Shown: positions 45,282 to 59,029, numbered from the stretch's first letter. The stretch: 64,000 nt of DNA from Eledone cirrhosa (GCA_964016885.1 OZ024742.1:365476877-365540876); one strand, 5' to 3'. Notes: generated from the letters alone by a model not told the origin. Numbers and translations are program-made.

Positions 45282-47728
45282 AGGCTACATGGGGCCAAAG
45301 GGCAGCCTCGGGTGGGCGAGAAAAGACGCCGACAAAGGAGAAGAGCTGGGGTAGAAGGACAAAGGAGAGAGGGGGGAAGGAAATAAAGGAAGCGATAAAA
45401 GAATACAAAGAAGATCTTACGTCTTCCTTGGCAAGCAGGGGTTACCCATTGCAAAATCGGCAAGTGGGGTGTTATAGCCCTAGTCTACCCCCCCGGGTCA
45501 TTATGGGGTTTGAGGGCGAGGTAAGTCCTACGCAATCTATGTTTACATGCAGTAACCAGTTCATCTTTCTTGTTTAGGAGTTGGTCCGTCGAAAACAGCA
45601 TTTGTAAAGTTTCCTCCGAGCATAAATTGCACGGACGGCGTCCTCCCGTGTAAGAATTGGCTCTGGACAGTAATCTCCAAGTGAGATCATAGGTGATGTT
45701 GTTGTCCTTGAGGTCCCATATGTGGCCCGAAAGTGTAGTGGCGTGACGCCGGGCCGGGTTTCGGAAGGTATGTCTATGTTGGTATAGCCGGGTCTTGAAG
45801 TCACATGCAGTAAGTCCTATATAGGCTTTGTTGGAGATATCCGTCCTCACGTTGCACTGGTAGATCACATTACGGTCTCTGCATCTATTGTCGAGTGGGC
45901 AAATAGATCTATCCGGGCAGTTACACCTCCTGGTCGGTTCTCTACTGCTGTTTAGGTTATTTCTGCCATCGGGGTTGAGTTTTTTGTTGTTAGAGGAGAC
46001 GATGTTTTGTGCGAAGTTTGGTGTAGTGCTGTAAGAGAGTTTGATGGTATTTTTGTTAATTATGTTGTGGTAGCGGTGTTGTAATGGGAAGTGTTTTTCA
46101 ATGAGCCTAAAGAATAGTTTCCCGATGGGAGTAGTCACCTCTGCGTTGTGGGGAGGATTGAACCATGTTACATTGCGTTAGCGGCGGTGTCTCCTGCTGG
46201 TTCCGCTAATGGGAGCTGGACAGTAGGATATTTCCTCCCGGAAACCACTCCGCTTGAGGGCCTGGTTGTAATAAGGCGCATGTTCATCGAATATCCGCTC
46301 ATTAGCTGACAAACGGGATATGCGGAGGGAGATGTTTTTGACCAGGTTGTTTGTGATGTTCCTAGGATGGTTTGATCGGCGGTGGATGTAGTGCAGATTG
46401 TCATTAGGTTTCCTGTATGGGTAGTACAGGTCGTTTTCGAGGTCGAGGGTCACGTCCAGGAAGTTTACTCGGGTCAGGGACGTTTGTAGGGTTATTTTAA
46501 ATCCCCAGTCGCGGAAGAATCTGATTAATTGTTTCCGGACCCGATCTGTACTACTGGGGTTGTACCCTTTAAGGGTAAGGAGCCCATCATCACGGTACAA
46601 TCCACCACCGAATGCAGGAAACATATCAGTGAGTTTGGCTATTAGGAATAATCCTATAAGATCAGTGACCTCCGCCGAATCCGTGGCGCCCATGCTGACG
46701 TCGAAGGGTGAGTCGGGAGCTCTTTTTATCCATTTAGAGTCGTCAAAGAGTAAGACTGTCTTCCTGGCGTGGAGGATGATTTTTCTTTCCTGGTCGGTGA
46801 TGGGCACGAGTGTTTCGGCGAAGTCCAAGGCGGCAGTAAGTAGCGGTAAGGTGATTGAAGCATAGTAGCTCTCTATGTCGAACTGTATGAATTTAGTTTC
46901 TCGTTTATCCTCCATATTGCTGAACCAGGAGATTACTTCCTGGGTGTTGATCCATAGGCTAAGTCGGGTGTGTTGCTTGACTTTTGGTATCACGCGGTCT
47001 AGGATTTTTTTGCTGATTCTCCCTATGTCAGACTTCGTTGGGTTAATAAGCCTGATAGAGGGTTTACGGTCAAAATCGGATTTATGGTCCTTCAGTGTGA
47101 AGTATGGTGTCCGTGGGTCTAGAGGTTCCGTGCGGTCGGCGACCCCGAGGCTGGAGGTGATTTGTTGTCCATCTCGATTTATGTCCTCGATGCAAGAGTG
47201 GTTGGCCTTTTTATAGGTGGAGTTTAGGCTGCTCCTGATCAGTGTGTGGTATCTGTCAGGGTTGACAAAGTATAGGTTCCCAGTTTTATCCGAATGCACC
47301 ATGATGTCATTTGTGTTATCATACTCTGTTAAGTTGCTACGGAGTGTTTGTAGGAATCGGTTGTGTCTGGGTTTAAATTTAATGTTCTTGACCAGTTGGA
47401 AGAGGTCATTCTCGAAGGGTGCGAGCAAGGGGTTCAGGGGCGGAGATTTGTAGGTAATAAATCCGAATCTCTCCTTGGTGCCGAAGTCTTGGTTGTCGCA
47501 ATATCTGTCATAGAAGAAAGTTCTCCATCTAAGTCTTTTCGCAAATAGATCGATTTTTTGCGTGAGCATCCGAAGGTAAAGTTTTTTCGGTGGGATTGGG
47601 ATGTTCTTGGTAGAGAAGTCAATGTTGTATTTTCGCATGGTGCGGGTGAAATGAATTGAGCTTAGCGGAAAAGTCTGGATACGGCGTGGTAGGGTCGGAA
47701 AGTGCTCTACTACGGGAGTAGGAGCTAG

Positions 47729-48935
<1,207 letters not shown>

Positions 48936-49013
48936 TATAAAGAAAAAGAGATGAAATCGAAAATGCAACTGAAGTCTTATTTTTTTAAAAAATATATATA
49001 TTTATTTGGTTCC

Positions 49014-49049
49014 CTTACCGGTTTCGCAGTTCTTCTGCTTTTCAAAAGG
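49014..49049 (-). ncRNA. Hammerhead-like motif, family C (PLE-2 left arm, U3/A8)
   Basis: Minus strand TTGAAAA (49039-49045), stem II GCAG/CUGC with AAGAA loop, GAAA (49022-49025), stem III ACCGGU, A at the cleavage site. Stem I pairs CCUU with AGGG (one wobble). C3 and G8 are both replaced, as U3 and A8, preserving the pair. Confidence 0.58.
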
Positions 49050-49557
49050 TGAGTTGAGATGGAGGGTCTGTGGTTTTTCTCACATCTGGTTGGTCTCTGA
49101 ATGTTACTTGTTTTATATGGAAAAAGTGGCTCGAAATTCCAGGTTTTTCGAGAAGTAATTTGATTGGTTTGTCAATAATTATAATAAATTTCGCGCCAGT
49201 TCGCGTTACAATAGTTCTTCAAATAAGAGAGGGGGGGGGTTGTCACAGGTTGTTTTTTCATATATGAATGTTTGAATTTCTTTTTACTTGAAAAAAGGGG
49301 CTCACGAAGGCTTTTTTTTGGTTGGTTATAAATGAAATTTGGCTGTCACGTGAACAAGTTTTTATTACATTTTTGCGCCCTTATTTGGAAAACTATTCTG
49401 TAGTCTTTATAGTGAATGTTATGACAATGGAGAGATAGTGGTCAAGAGAAAAGGGATTGGGAGAAATGTTCTGGTTCAGTGAATATGGCCGGCTCGCCGG
49501 GGTGTCAGAGTTCAGATTTTCTATTGAGACTGAAGATATGTATGTTTATTTGTGTCC

Positions 49558-49558
<1 letters not shown>

Positions 49559-49605
<47 letters not shown>

Positions 49606-49910
49606 TGGAAGATGATTCTATTAGTAGAGATGGGGGAGGGAGTTGTGTGTGTGTGTATATGGGTGTTATGTGTGTGTGTGCGAGTATGTTAAGATGGAGA
49701 GAATATATATTTTGTGTGTGTGTATATATATATGTGTGTAGGAAAGTTGTTCTATTAGTAGAAATGGGGAGGGAGTTGTAGGTGTGGGGGTTGTTATGTG
49801 TGTGTATGGGTGTTATGTGTGTGGGAGTATGGTTAGCATGTTAAGATGAAGAGAATATATATATATGTATATATATTGTGTGTGTGTGTATATGTGTGTG
49901 TAGGAAAGTG
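49559..49910. repeat. (TG)n microsatellites in PLE-2 left arm
   Basis: (TG)22 at about 49560-49603, then dispersed TG/TA tracts. The mirror (CA)n in the right arm is about 110 bp. Confidence 0.93.
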
Positions 49911-50087
49911 ATTCCTTTAGTAGGAATATTTTTGAATGAACATATTTTCCTTACTTTTTCGTGTTTGCTGTTGTATTGCCAGTGCAAACGTATGTTAAGG
50001 TTTATTTAGTTCGGGTTTTTATTTTCTAAAGTAGAAGGTGTTATGTGTGTGTGTGTATGTCATATTGTGGTGTTGACATAATGTATA

Positions 50088-52359
50088 TTAAACCTTATTT
50101 AATGTTGGTCTATATTTTTGAATAAACATATTTTCCTTATTTATTCGCATTTGTTCTGTTGTATTGTTAGCGCAAAGGTAAAATGGGAAGACTTGGAATT
50201 TGGGTGTCTTTTTACTTGCGCAAATGTCTAGATGTGCACTTAGTGGTATCTGTCTCGTGGTTGGATCTCGTAATTGTTGGCGATGAACTGTCATTCTGTT
50301 TCTGAGTGTGAGTTTAGTTTGTCCTATATAATCTTCATTGCATCCTTTACATTTAATGGCATAAATTAGATTTTTTGATGAGCAAGTGAAGTGATTTTTT
50401 ACAGTAAAATTTTGTCCTGATTTAAATGTATACGTGTTGCCTTCAATGAGGTGAGTGCAGGTTCCACAATTAGAGCGACCACATTTTTTGATACTTGGTT
50501 GTGGGTTTGTGGTAGGTAATTTGGCATTGGTGAGTAATGTTTTCAGTGATTTTGGTTGTCTTTTGCTTTTGATTATTTTGTGTGTTTCAAGGGCTTTTTT
50601 CATTCTTGGGTTTTGTTTTAGTAGTGGGATGTTATTGTGAATAGTGTTGTAAGCTTCCGCATTTCTTGGGTTGTGTGTTGAGATATATGATAGAATATTG
50701 GACGTACCCTGAATTTGTTTCTGTTTCCTTAATTCATCAATGCCTATTGCTTTAGCCCTTTCTATTCCATTATTTATTAGTAATAGTGGGTACTCTCTCT
50801 CAAGTAGAATTTCCTTTAATTCTTGAAGTCTTTTATTTCGCGTTTCATAATTGGAGACAATTGTGCAAATTCTTCTTGCTAGGTTAAAAGGAATGTTCGT
50901 CTTCGTGTGCTTTGGATGGTTGGAGGTGAATAGCAGATATTGTTTGGAATCTGTTGGTTTGTAGTGTATGTCAGTTTCGATATTTGTGTCTTTTTTTGTG
51001 ATTAAGATGTCCAGAAATGGGAGTTGATCTTGGCTGTATCCCATTGTGAATTGGATGTGGTTATTGATGCCGTTTATTAAGTTTTTGAAATCCTTCAGTT
51101 GGTCGAGTGTGTGGGACCAAAAAATGAGGCAATCGTCCAGGTAGCGTTTCCAATTCTCTGATAAATATTTGTGGAAGTTCAATCCGTATTTTGATTTGGA
51201 CTGTTCATATATCTGGACTTCTAAGTATGCCATGATTAAGTTGGCATAAGTTGGAGCGGCTTTTGTGCCCATCGCAGTCCCCGATATTTGCTTGTAAGTA
51301 TTGCCATCGAAATCAAAAAAGTTGTTCTGTAGGATGAATTTTAATCCCTCGGTAATGAAGCTTTTTTCTATTCTGTCAGGTATCTCATTGGGATATTTCT
51401 CTAGCCAGAATCGTATTGCTTCTAGTCCGTATTGGTGTGGGATCGTTGTGTAGAGATTCACTACATCGAAAGACACAATAATAGTGTCGTTGTTGACATG
51501 TTTGGGGAGGTGGTTTAAGAGGTCCAGATCGTCTCTTACAAGGCTTGGTATGTGTTTCAGTATTGGTTTCAGTAGTATGTCTATAAAGTTGCTCAATCTG
51601 TGTGTTTCACATTGTGGGCCCGCTACAATTGGTCTTAATTTAAGGTCTGTGGGGTATTGTGTGTTCACGCAGGCTGAGGTGGATTGTTTACAGGCATCGT
51701 TGATTATTTTACATTTGTGGATCTTCGGAAGTCCGTAAAGGTTGCTGGTTTTGTATTCAAAATTTGTTAAATAATCGCGTTCCTTTTTAGTTAGGTCTTC
51801 CTGGTATCGATAAATCAGTGTGTTTAATTTGGTCATTATTTTTGATTGCTGGTAGTTTTTTACTCTTTCATAGTAATTAGTATTTTGTAAGAGAGAGAAG
51901 CATAGAATTTTTATATTTTTTAGCCTCCACAATGACAACAGTACTTCCCTTGTCCGCTTCCTTAATTACAATGTCCGTATTGTTTTTTAGTTCATGGATA
52001 ATCTCCCATTCCCTTCGACTTGTGTTGGGTTTGGGTTTAGGTTGCGGTAGTTCATGGTATGGGAAGGTAGCTATGTGGTCACAAAATTTGTCCAGAACTC
52101 TGTGTCTACCTTTTGTTGGGTTGTAGCTGCTTTTATTCCGTACAATTGATTCGTCGTTATTCTCCTTGTCAAAGAATTCCTCTGTGAGACGTAATTTTCT
52201 ACAGAAGTGTGAGATATCGTCATTTATCTCGTTGGGGTTAGGGTATTGTGGTGTTGGTGTGAATTTCAGACCTTTGGAGAGAATTTTTACTTGTTGGGCT
52301 GAGAGGTTTGTATTTGAAATGTTAATTATTTTCGGTTTTTCAAAATCGGTTTGTGCCAC
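50088..52359 (-). pseudogene. PLE-2 RT / GIY-YIG protein (minus copy), one frameshift
   Basis: The N-terminal part (52359-51877) has KPKIINISNTNL, LSKGLKFTPTPQ and KEADKGSTVVIVEAKKY. A one-base lesion near 51900 moves it to the long frame (to 50088), which is intact: YGLPKIHK, LKLRPIVAGP, motif A VSFDVVNLYTTIP (about 51480), motif B GTAMGTKAAPTYA (about 51270), motif C YLDD (about 51137), CGRSNCGTCTHLIEGN (about 50470) and GIY-YIG DYIGQTKLTLRNRMTVHR (about 50330). It ends YRPTLNKV. Close relative of PLE-1 by motif and layout. Apart from the frameshift the enzyme looks complete. Confidence 0.88.
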
Positions 52360-52387
52360 CGGGTGTCGTGAGTCCTGTAGCCTTGGT

Positions 52388-53105
52388 CTAAAAAATGATT
52401 TTTCTGGAATGTTTTTTCATTGGTATTATTATATCTAATGGTATTTCACCTGTTGTTGTGTGGTCTTGTATAGAAGTTTCAGACGTATTGAGGTTCGGTT
52501 TGTTGATTGTCCGGGTTGTAGATTTGGTTCCTTTGTGTGGGTTGGGATCTACGGTTTTGGAACAGGCTCTGTGTGGCAGGGGTCTACTGTTTTGGAATAG
52601 GTTTTGTGTGGGTTGTGATCTGCGGATCAGGTCCTGACTTGTGTTCGGGGATCTTTGGTTTTTGTTAGTAGGGTTATAGTTTTGTCTATGGTTTCTGGGA
52701 TTATCGTTATAGTTTGGCTGGGGGTATGTTGGACGTTTTGTTACTTTTTTTGTTATTTGTTGTGCATGTGGTGTGTGAGTTTTAGTTTGTTTTAAAAATG
52801 GGTTACCTGTATGTTGTTCATTTTTGAAGTCCATTTCGTAGTTGTTGAACCAGGTGGCGTTTTTTTCCCATCGCTGGAGGGATGTTAGTTCTTCATCCTC
52901 ACAGTTTTCTTTCCAAAGTTTTAGGGGTTTTTTGTAGAGTAGGCCTTCAGAGTGCTTTGAGATTTCTGTGTCCATCTGTTGGTCGAGTGACTTGAATTTT
53001 TCTTCGTTGGAGTTGGCTCTTAATCGCAACAGTTCTATTTCTGTTTTAAATTTTTCCAATGCCATCTTTTCCCTAAGTCTTTGTTGGTTTTCTGGTTCAT
53101 TCGGG
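52388..53105 (-). pseudogene. PLE-2 ORF1 (gag-like), 5'-truncated at the dimer junction
   Basis: The frame is open beyond 53105 only because it runs into antisense RT of the other copy. Genuine ORF1 begins near EPENQQRLREKMALEKF. It has TEIELLRLRANSNEEKF, a middle block similar to PLE-1 ORF1, then a basic Asn/Pro/Thr-rich tail ending KKHSRKIIF. It overlaps or abuts the RT frame as in PLE-1. The N-terminal half is missing because the copy is 5'-truncated. Confidence 0.72.
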
Positions 53106-54729
53106 ATAATAATCAACGATGCCTGTAAACAATCCACCTCAGCCTGCGTGAACTCACAATACCCCACATACCTTAAATTAAGACCAATTGTAGCGGGCCT
53201 ACAATGTGAAACACACAGATTGAGCAACTTTATAGACATACTACTGAAACCAATACTGAAACACATACCAAGCCTTGTAAGAGACGATCTGGACCTCTTA
53301 AACCACCTCCCCAAACATGTCAACAACGACACTATTATTGTGTCTTTCGATGTAGTGAATCTCTACACAACGATCCCACACCAATACGGACTAGAAGCAA
53401 TACGATTCTGGCTAGAGAAATATCCCAATGAGATACCTGACAGAATAGAAAAAAGCTTCATCACCGAGGGATTAAAATTCATCCTACAGAACAACTTTTT
53501 TGATTTCGATGGCAATACTTACAAGCAAATATCGGGGACTGCGATGGGCACAAAAGCCGCTCCAACTTATGCCAACTTAATCATGGCATACTTAGAAGTC
53601 CAGATATATGAACAGTCCAAATCAAAATACGGATTGAACTTCCACAAATATTTATCAGAGAATTGGAAACGCTACCTGGACGATTGCCTCATTTTTTGGT
53701 CCCACACACTCGACCAACTGAAGGATTTCAAAAACTTAATAAACGGCATCAATAACCACATCCAATTCACAATGGGATACAGCCAAGATCAACTCCCATT
53801 TCTGGACATCTTAATCACAAAAAAAGACACAAATATCGAAACTGACATACACTACAAACCAACAGATTCCAAACAATATCTGCTATTCACCTCCAACCAT
53901 CCAAAGCACACGAAGACGAACATTCCTTTTAACCTAGCAAGAAGAATTTGCACAATTGTCTCCAATTATGAAACGCGAAATAAAAGACTTCAAGAATTAA
54001 AGGAAATTCTACTTGAGAGAGAGTACCCACTATTACTAATAAATAATGGAATAGAAAGGGCTAAAGCAATAGGCATTGATGAATTACGGAAACAGAAACA
54101 AATTCAAGGTACGTCCAATATTCTATCATATATCTCAATACACAACCCAAGAAATGCGGAAGCTTACAACACTATTCACAATAACATCCCACTACTAAAA
54201 CAAAACCCAAGAATGAAAAAAGCCCTTGAAACACACAAAATAATCAAAATCAAAAGACAACCAAAATCACTGAAAACATTACTCACCAATGCCAAATTAC
54301 CTACCACAAACCCACAACCAAGTATCAAAAAATGTGGTCGCTCTAATTGTGGAACCTGCACTCACCTCATTGAAGGCAACACGTATACATTTAAATCAGG
54401 ACAAAATTTTACTGTAAAAAAATCACTTCACTTGCTCATCAAAAAATCTGATTTATGCCATTAAATGTAAAGGATGCAATGACGATTATATAGGACAAAC
54501 TAAACTCACACTCAGAAACAGAATGACAGTTCATCGCCAACAATTACGAGATCCAACCACGAGACAGATACCACTAAGTGCACATCTAGACATTTGCGCA
54601 AGTAAAAAGACACCCAAATTCCAAGTCTTCCCATTTTACCTTTGCGCTAACAATACAACAGAACAAATGCGAATAAATAAGGAAAATATGTTTATTCAAA
54701 AATATAGACCAACATTAAATAAGGTTTAA
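53106..54729 (+). pseudogene. PLE-2 RT / GIY-YIG protein (plus copy), truncated and frameshifted
   Basis: Begins within the RT N-terminus (IINDACKQSTSACVN) at the inverted junction. It carries the same motifs as the minus copy (VSFDVVNLYTTIP, GTAMGTKAAPTYA, YLDD). An extra A in the A-run near 54415-54423 stops the frame at 54464. The GIY-YIG part continues in another frame to 54729 (MTVHRQQLRDPTTRQIPLS). Apart from this indel it is almost identical to the minus copy. Confidence 0.88.
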
Positions 54730-54754
54730 TATACATTATGTCAACACCACAATA

Positions 54755-55209
54755 TGACATACACACACACACATAACACCTTCTACTTTAGAAAATAAAA
54801 ACCCGAACTAAATAAACCTTAACATACGTTTGCACTGGCAATACAACAGCAAACACGAAAAAGTAAGGAAAATATGTTCATTCAAAAATATTCCTACTAA
54901 AGGAATCACTTTCCTACACACACACATACACACACACACAATATATATATATATATATATTCTCTTCATCTTAACATGCTAACCATACTCCCACACACAT
55001 AACACCCATACACACACATAACAACCCCCACACCTACAAATCCCTCCCCATTTCTACTAATAGAACCACTTTCCTACACACATATATATATACACACACA
55101 CAAAATATATATTCTCTCCATCTTAACATACTCGCACACACACACATAACACCCATATACACACACACACAACTCCCTCCCCCATCTCTACTAATAGAAT
55201 CATCTTCCA

Positions 55210-55305
<96 letters not shown>

Positions 55306-55314
55306 ACACACAAG
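54755..55314. repeat. (CA)n microsatellites in PLE-2 right arm
   Basis: Short CA tracts and a CA array of about 100 bp at 55213-55312, two to three times longer than in the left arm. Confidence 0.93.
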
Positions 55315-55821
55315 GACACAAATAAACATACATATCTTCAGTCTCAATAGAAAATCTGAACTCTGACACCCCGGCGAGCTGGCCATATTCACTGAACCAG
55401 AACATTTCTCCCAATCCCTTTTCTCTTGACCACTATCTCTCCATTGTCATAACATTCACTATAAAGACTACAGAATAGTTTTCCAAATAAGGGCGCAAAA
55501 ATGTAATAAAAACTTGTTCACGTGACAGCCAAATTTCATTTATAACCAACCAAAAAAAAGCCTTCGTGAGCCTCCTTTTTTCAAGTAAAACGAAATTCAA
55601 ACACTCATATATGAAAAAAACAACCTGTGACAACCCCCCCTCTCTTATTTGAAGAACTATTGTAACGCGAACTGGCGCGAAATTTATTATAATTATTGAC
55701 AAACCAATCAAATTACTTCTCGAAAAACCTGGAATTTCGAGCCACTTTTTCCATATAAAACAAGTAACATTCAGAGACCAACCAGATGTGAGAAAAACCA
55801 CAGACCCTCCATCTCAACTCA

Positions 55822-55859
55822 CCTTTTGAAAAGCAGAAGAACTGCGAAACCGGTAAAGG
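55822..55859 (+). ncRNA. Hammerhead-like motif, family C (PLE-2 right arm, U3/A8)
   Basis: TTGAAAA 55826-55832, stem II GCAG (55833-55836) with CUGC (55842-55845), GAAA 55846-55849, stem III AC/GU or ACC/GGU, A55855 as cleavage base (GUA). Stem I pairs CCUU (55822-55825) with AAGG (55856-55859), all Watson-Crick. Confidence 0.62.
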
Positions 55860-55935
55860 AACCAAATAAATATATATATTTTTAAAAAAAATAAGACTTC
55901 AGTTGCATTTTCGATTTCATCTCTTTTTCTTTATA

Positions 55936-55992
55936 CTTTCACTCGTGTAGGACACCTCGGTTATTTTTCATTTTGTAAAAAAAAACTCACTT

Positions 55993-56023
<31 letters not shown>

Positions 56024-56700
56024 GTAATAATAATAAATTTGAAGACTAAAATCCTAAGAGGGCTCGATAAGGATAAATATATGTCAAATATATAAGAACA
56101 GTAGACCAAATATTTATTAAAATAACAGATTAAAGTTTAAGCAAAGAATCGCTGCTTTCACCCTTAACGGGATCTTCTGAAACTAACAAAGTCAATTTGT
56201 GAACGCAGAAGTGAATATTTTAAAAAACGTTGCAACCGGAGGAAGACCGGAAGACGATACTTTGGTTCGTGGAAACGTTCCCTGGCAGAGAACGGTGAAT
56301 AAACGAATATAATACGTCATTATTTGGAGCGGTGAAAAACAATTAAAAGCTCTAGATATCCAATGTATTCGGATGTCTTAAAATGCGGATGAAACCATGG
56401 TAGAGGTAATTAAATATGTACACTTTTCTTCTAGTTTATTTTACACCTAATTCTGTTTAGTTGACTGTATATCTGGTCGATTCATACATGCTGTCGAAAT
56501 ATTCGATAAATGATCCGTCATAACCGCCGCGAAGGGGCTGCTTTCGGTTAATTGTCGGAGATTTCTTCATAGGAGCCTTTATTCTTATAGCTTGGTCTAA
56601 TTGATTTTTTTATATGGTTAATTATGCTAATTGGTAGAGGAAACGGTATATATTTTATCTGGTGATTCTATAGACATGTTTTATGATATATAGCTCTGAT
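55936..56700. other. Mixed AT-rich sequence with a decayed hammerhead-like core
   Basis: TA tract 55998-56023. At 56156-56179 (minus) CAGAAGA, a CCC/GGG stem and GAAA resemble a degenerate hammerhead, but stems I and III are not convincing. No gene. Confidence 0.4.
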
Positions 56701-56704
56701 ATAT

Positions 56705-56896
56705 AGCGGTGAATTGGCAGTATCGGTAGAGGGTTGGACGCCATGCTTTCTAGCATAGTTACGTCCCTTTACCATCTGAGTTCAAATCCCGCCGAGGTTA
56801 ACTTTGCCTTTCATCCTTACGGGGTCGATAAAATAAAGTACCAGTAATGTACTGGGTAATTGCAGGCGTTGTGCCTAAAGTAGAAACAATTATTTA
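56705..56896 (+). mobile_element. Cephalopod tRNA-SINE, near full length
   Basis: TGGCAGTATCGGTAGAGGGT head, GAGTTCAAATCCCGCC box B, GGTCGATAAAATAAAGTACC body and AAAGTAGAAACAATTA tail. Same family as 2176-2359 with scattered differences. No clear target duplication seen. Confidence 0.9.
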
Positions 56897-57860
56897 ATTT
56901 ATTAATTCTTCATTGAGCCACAAAGTGACCCGTTGCAAAACACATATATATTTATGACTTTATATATATATATATATATGGCATTGTTAAATGCGCCGGG
57001 TCCGTCAACTTATTATTATTATTATCTCCACTAGCAGACTAATGAGAGTAAGTTAAACAACTTTTCACTTTTTTTTATATGCGCTCTAATTCCTGCTATA
57101 AAATTTGTTCTCCCTCACTCGAATATTGAATCGTTTAAGTTGTGAGATAGAATGGTTTACGCACGTGACTGACGCTACCAGCACGCCACTCTATATAGTT
57201 GTATAGTGGATGGAGGCATTTATTGTCCGTTAAAGGTTCTGGGCCCTACCACTGTTGCTATCGCCATCCTATCGCCATGGGACGTGGAGACTGGAGCTGA
57301 ATGCTACTATTCTACTGAGCAAAGATGTGGAATTGCTTTTTCTAATAACCAACCTTTCACTATCTTATCAATGTGTGTTTGAAACACGTTGGCTGAGGCC
57401 TTTTGGCGGGAGTGAAAATATTCATTTTCTAATCTCCTGTCACCACGTAAATTTGTAATTCGGTGTCTGATCGGGGAACGGAGTTGTATTAGATTCCAGT
57501 TGCTAAACACTTTACTGTGTCGGCCGTCACATATAGTCATAGCCAGCATGGACTGGGGTTGAACTCTGTCGATTGATAAGTTATTGATTAGGCGATACCC
57601 GCTGATGAACCCACATGCTTCGATTATGCATTGTTGCATAATATATGCAGCAATAGGGTGCAGTGCACCCTATTGCTGCATTAAGTGTGGCCGAAACTCG
57701 AGTCCGGGAACTAATATACACACCCGTTTACGTGTGGTGTGTTGAAGCGAATAACTATGTGTATACTCACTCTGGAATGTATTCTACATTATCTATTGAG
57801 TAATATGAAAGGCAATCGGTCCTGGCATTGTTAAATACGCCGGGTCCGTCAACTTATTAT
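56897..57860. other. No gene; short direct repeat and a perfect palindrome
   Basis: GGCATTGTTAAATRCGCCGG plus GTCCGTCAACTTATTATTATT occurs at about 56980 and 57823 (both plus), about 840 bp apart. A perfect 18-bp-arm palindrome lies at 57645-57681. Frames have no domains. Confidence 0.55.
57645..57681. repeat. Perfect 37-bp palindrome
   Basis: Arms 57645-57662 and 57664-57681 (ATGCAGCAATAGGGTGCA and its complement) around a single G. Confidence 0.9.
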
Positions 57861-57863
<3 letters not shown>

Positions 57864-57902
<39 letters not shown>

Positions 57903-58033
57903 GTAGGTCCCGGGTTGAGTCGGGGATAACTACAGTAAGTAAGGTACTCAATACATGGCAGAGTAAAATCTTTCTATTTTATAGAAGGAACTTCTACAGG
58001 ACTAGTACTGTTTCATTCAGAAGCTCCTTCTAT

Positions 58034-58114
<81 letters not shown>

Positions 58115-58138
58115 GAGAAAGAGAGAGAGAGAGAGAGA
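57864..58138. repeat. (TA)n, element-end fragment, (TA)n(GA)n
   Basis: TA 57864-57900. The element end at 57901-58040 shares CTTCTACAGGACTAG and CTGTTTCATTC with the hairpin at 41193. TA/GA to 58138. Confidence 0.75.
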
Positions 58139-58290
58139 CACAGAGTAGACTCGAAGTGAGTGTTACAACTTTATTTGCATATTAATTACAATTGTCTCGA
58201 TATCGATGAGCTCAGGGTAAATCAAAATACACGGGGCCGACTCTTCGAAACCTTCTCAGATATACGAGTTTATATGTGCAAAGATACATC

Positions 58291-58296
<6 letters not shown>

Positions 58297-58353
<57 letters not shown>

Positions 58354-58362
58354 TGTGTGTGT

Positions 58363-58426
<64 letters not shown>

Positions 58427-58460
58427 TAGTGATATATATATGTGTGTGTGTATGTATATA
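58297..58460. repeat. (TG)n microsatellite
   Basis: About 64 TG units with two TC interruptions, then GATATATATG. Cys/Val and His/Thr frames are artefacts. Confidence 0.95.
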
Positions 58461-59029
58461 TATCACATTATAACTGAGAAAAATGTTGTATATCTTCAAT
58501 TATACTGTATGCTCACGTATACTAACCATAAGTATACACCTCAATAAGTATTTGATGTCTTGATTATATCAGAGCTACCTTAATATTCCTGTCATAACTG
58601 CTAACTATCAATGTTAAACATTTAATGTTGATGTAACTATTAATTAGTCATACAGAAACAAAAGCAACATTGTAAAGGACTATAAATGACAGAAATGAGA
58701 GGAAAGGGAGACGAGAGGGTGAGAGACTCTACACCTAGGTCAGAGAGCGTTCGGCAGCATACGACGGACTAAATATATTTCAGCGAAAGTCTAGTCACGA
58801 ATATAAATTTAGGAAAATCAACAAAGAGGAAACAAGGCAACGATCGAAAACTGGGAAAACGGAAATCAATTTAAGGGAAAACCTTTAGAAATTAACAACC
58901 AAATCGTTTATTGCTCTACATGGCTCAATACAATAAATGTAATCTGAGTTTTTCGAATATTAATAATTATATTCGAATCGTTTACAATTATGCAAACAAC
59001 CTCTTAAAGCCATGTCAGTAGAATGACTC
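58461..59029. other. AT-rich, nothing recognised
   Basis: No gene, RNA or named repeat identified. Confidence 0.45.

Larger units (their letters stand above)
48936..55935. mobile_element. PLE-2 head-to-head inverted dimer, 7 kb
   Basis: Left arm 48936-51717 is the reverse complement of right arm about 53106-55935 with very few substitutions, from TATAAAGAAAAAGAGATG inward to AATAATCAACGATGCC. The 1.4 kb between the arms continues the minus-strand copy only (RT N-terminus and ORF1). So two 5'-truncated copies of one PLE, one cut in ORF1 and one in the RT N-terminus, are fused at 53106 with both 3' ends outward. Confidence 0.9.

Noticed and set aside
56156..56179. CAGAAGA ... GAAA on the minus strand as a ribozyme
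   Set aside because: U4 is lost and stems I and III do not form. Kept only as a remark in the interval entry.
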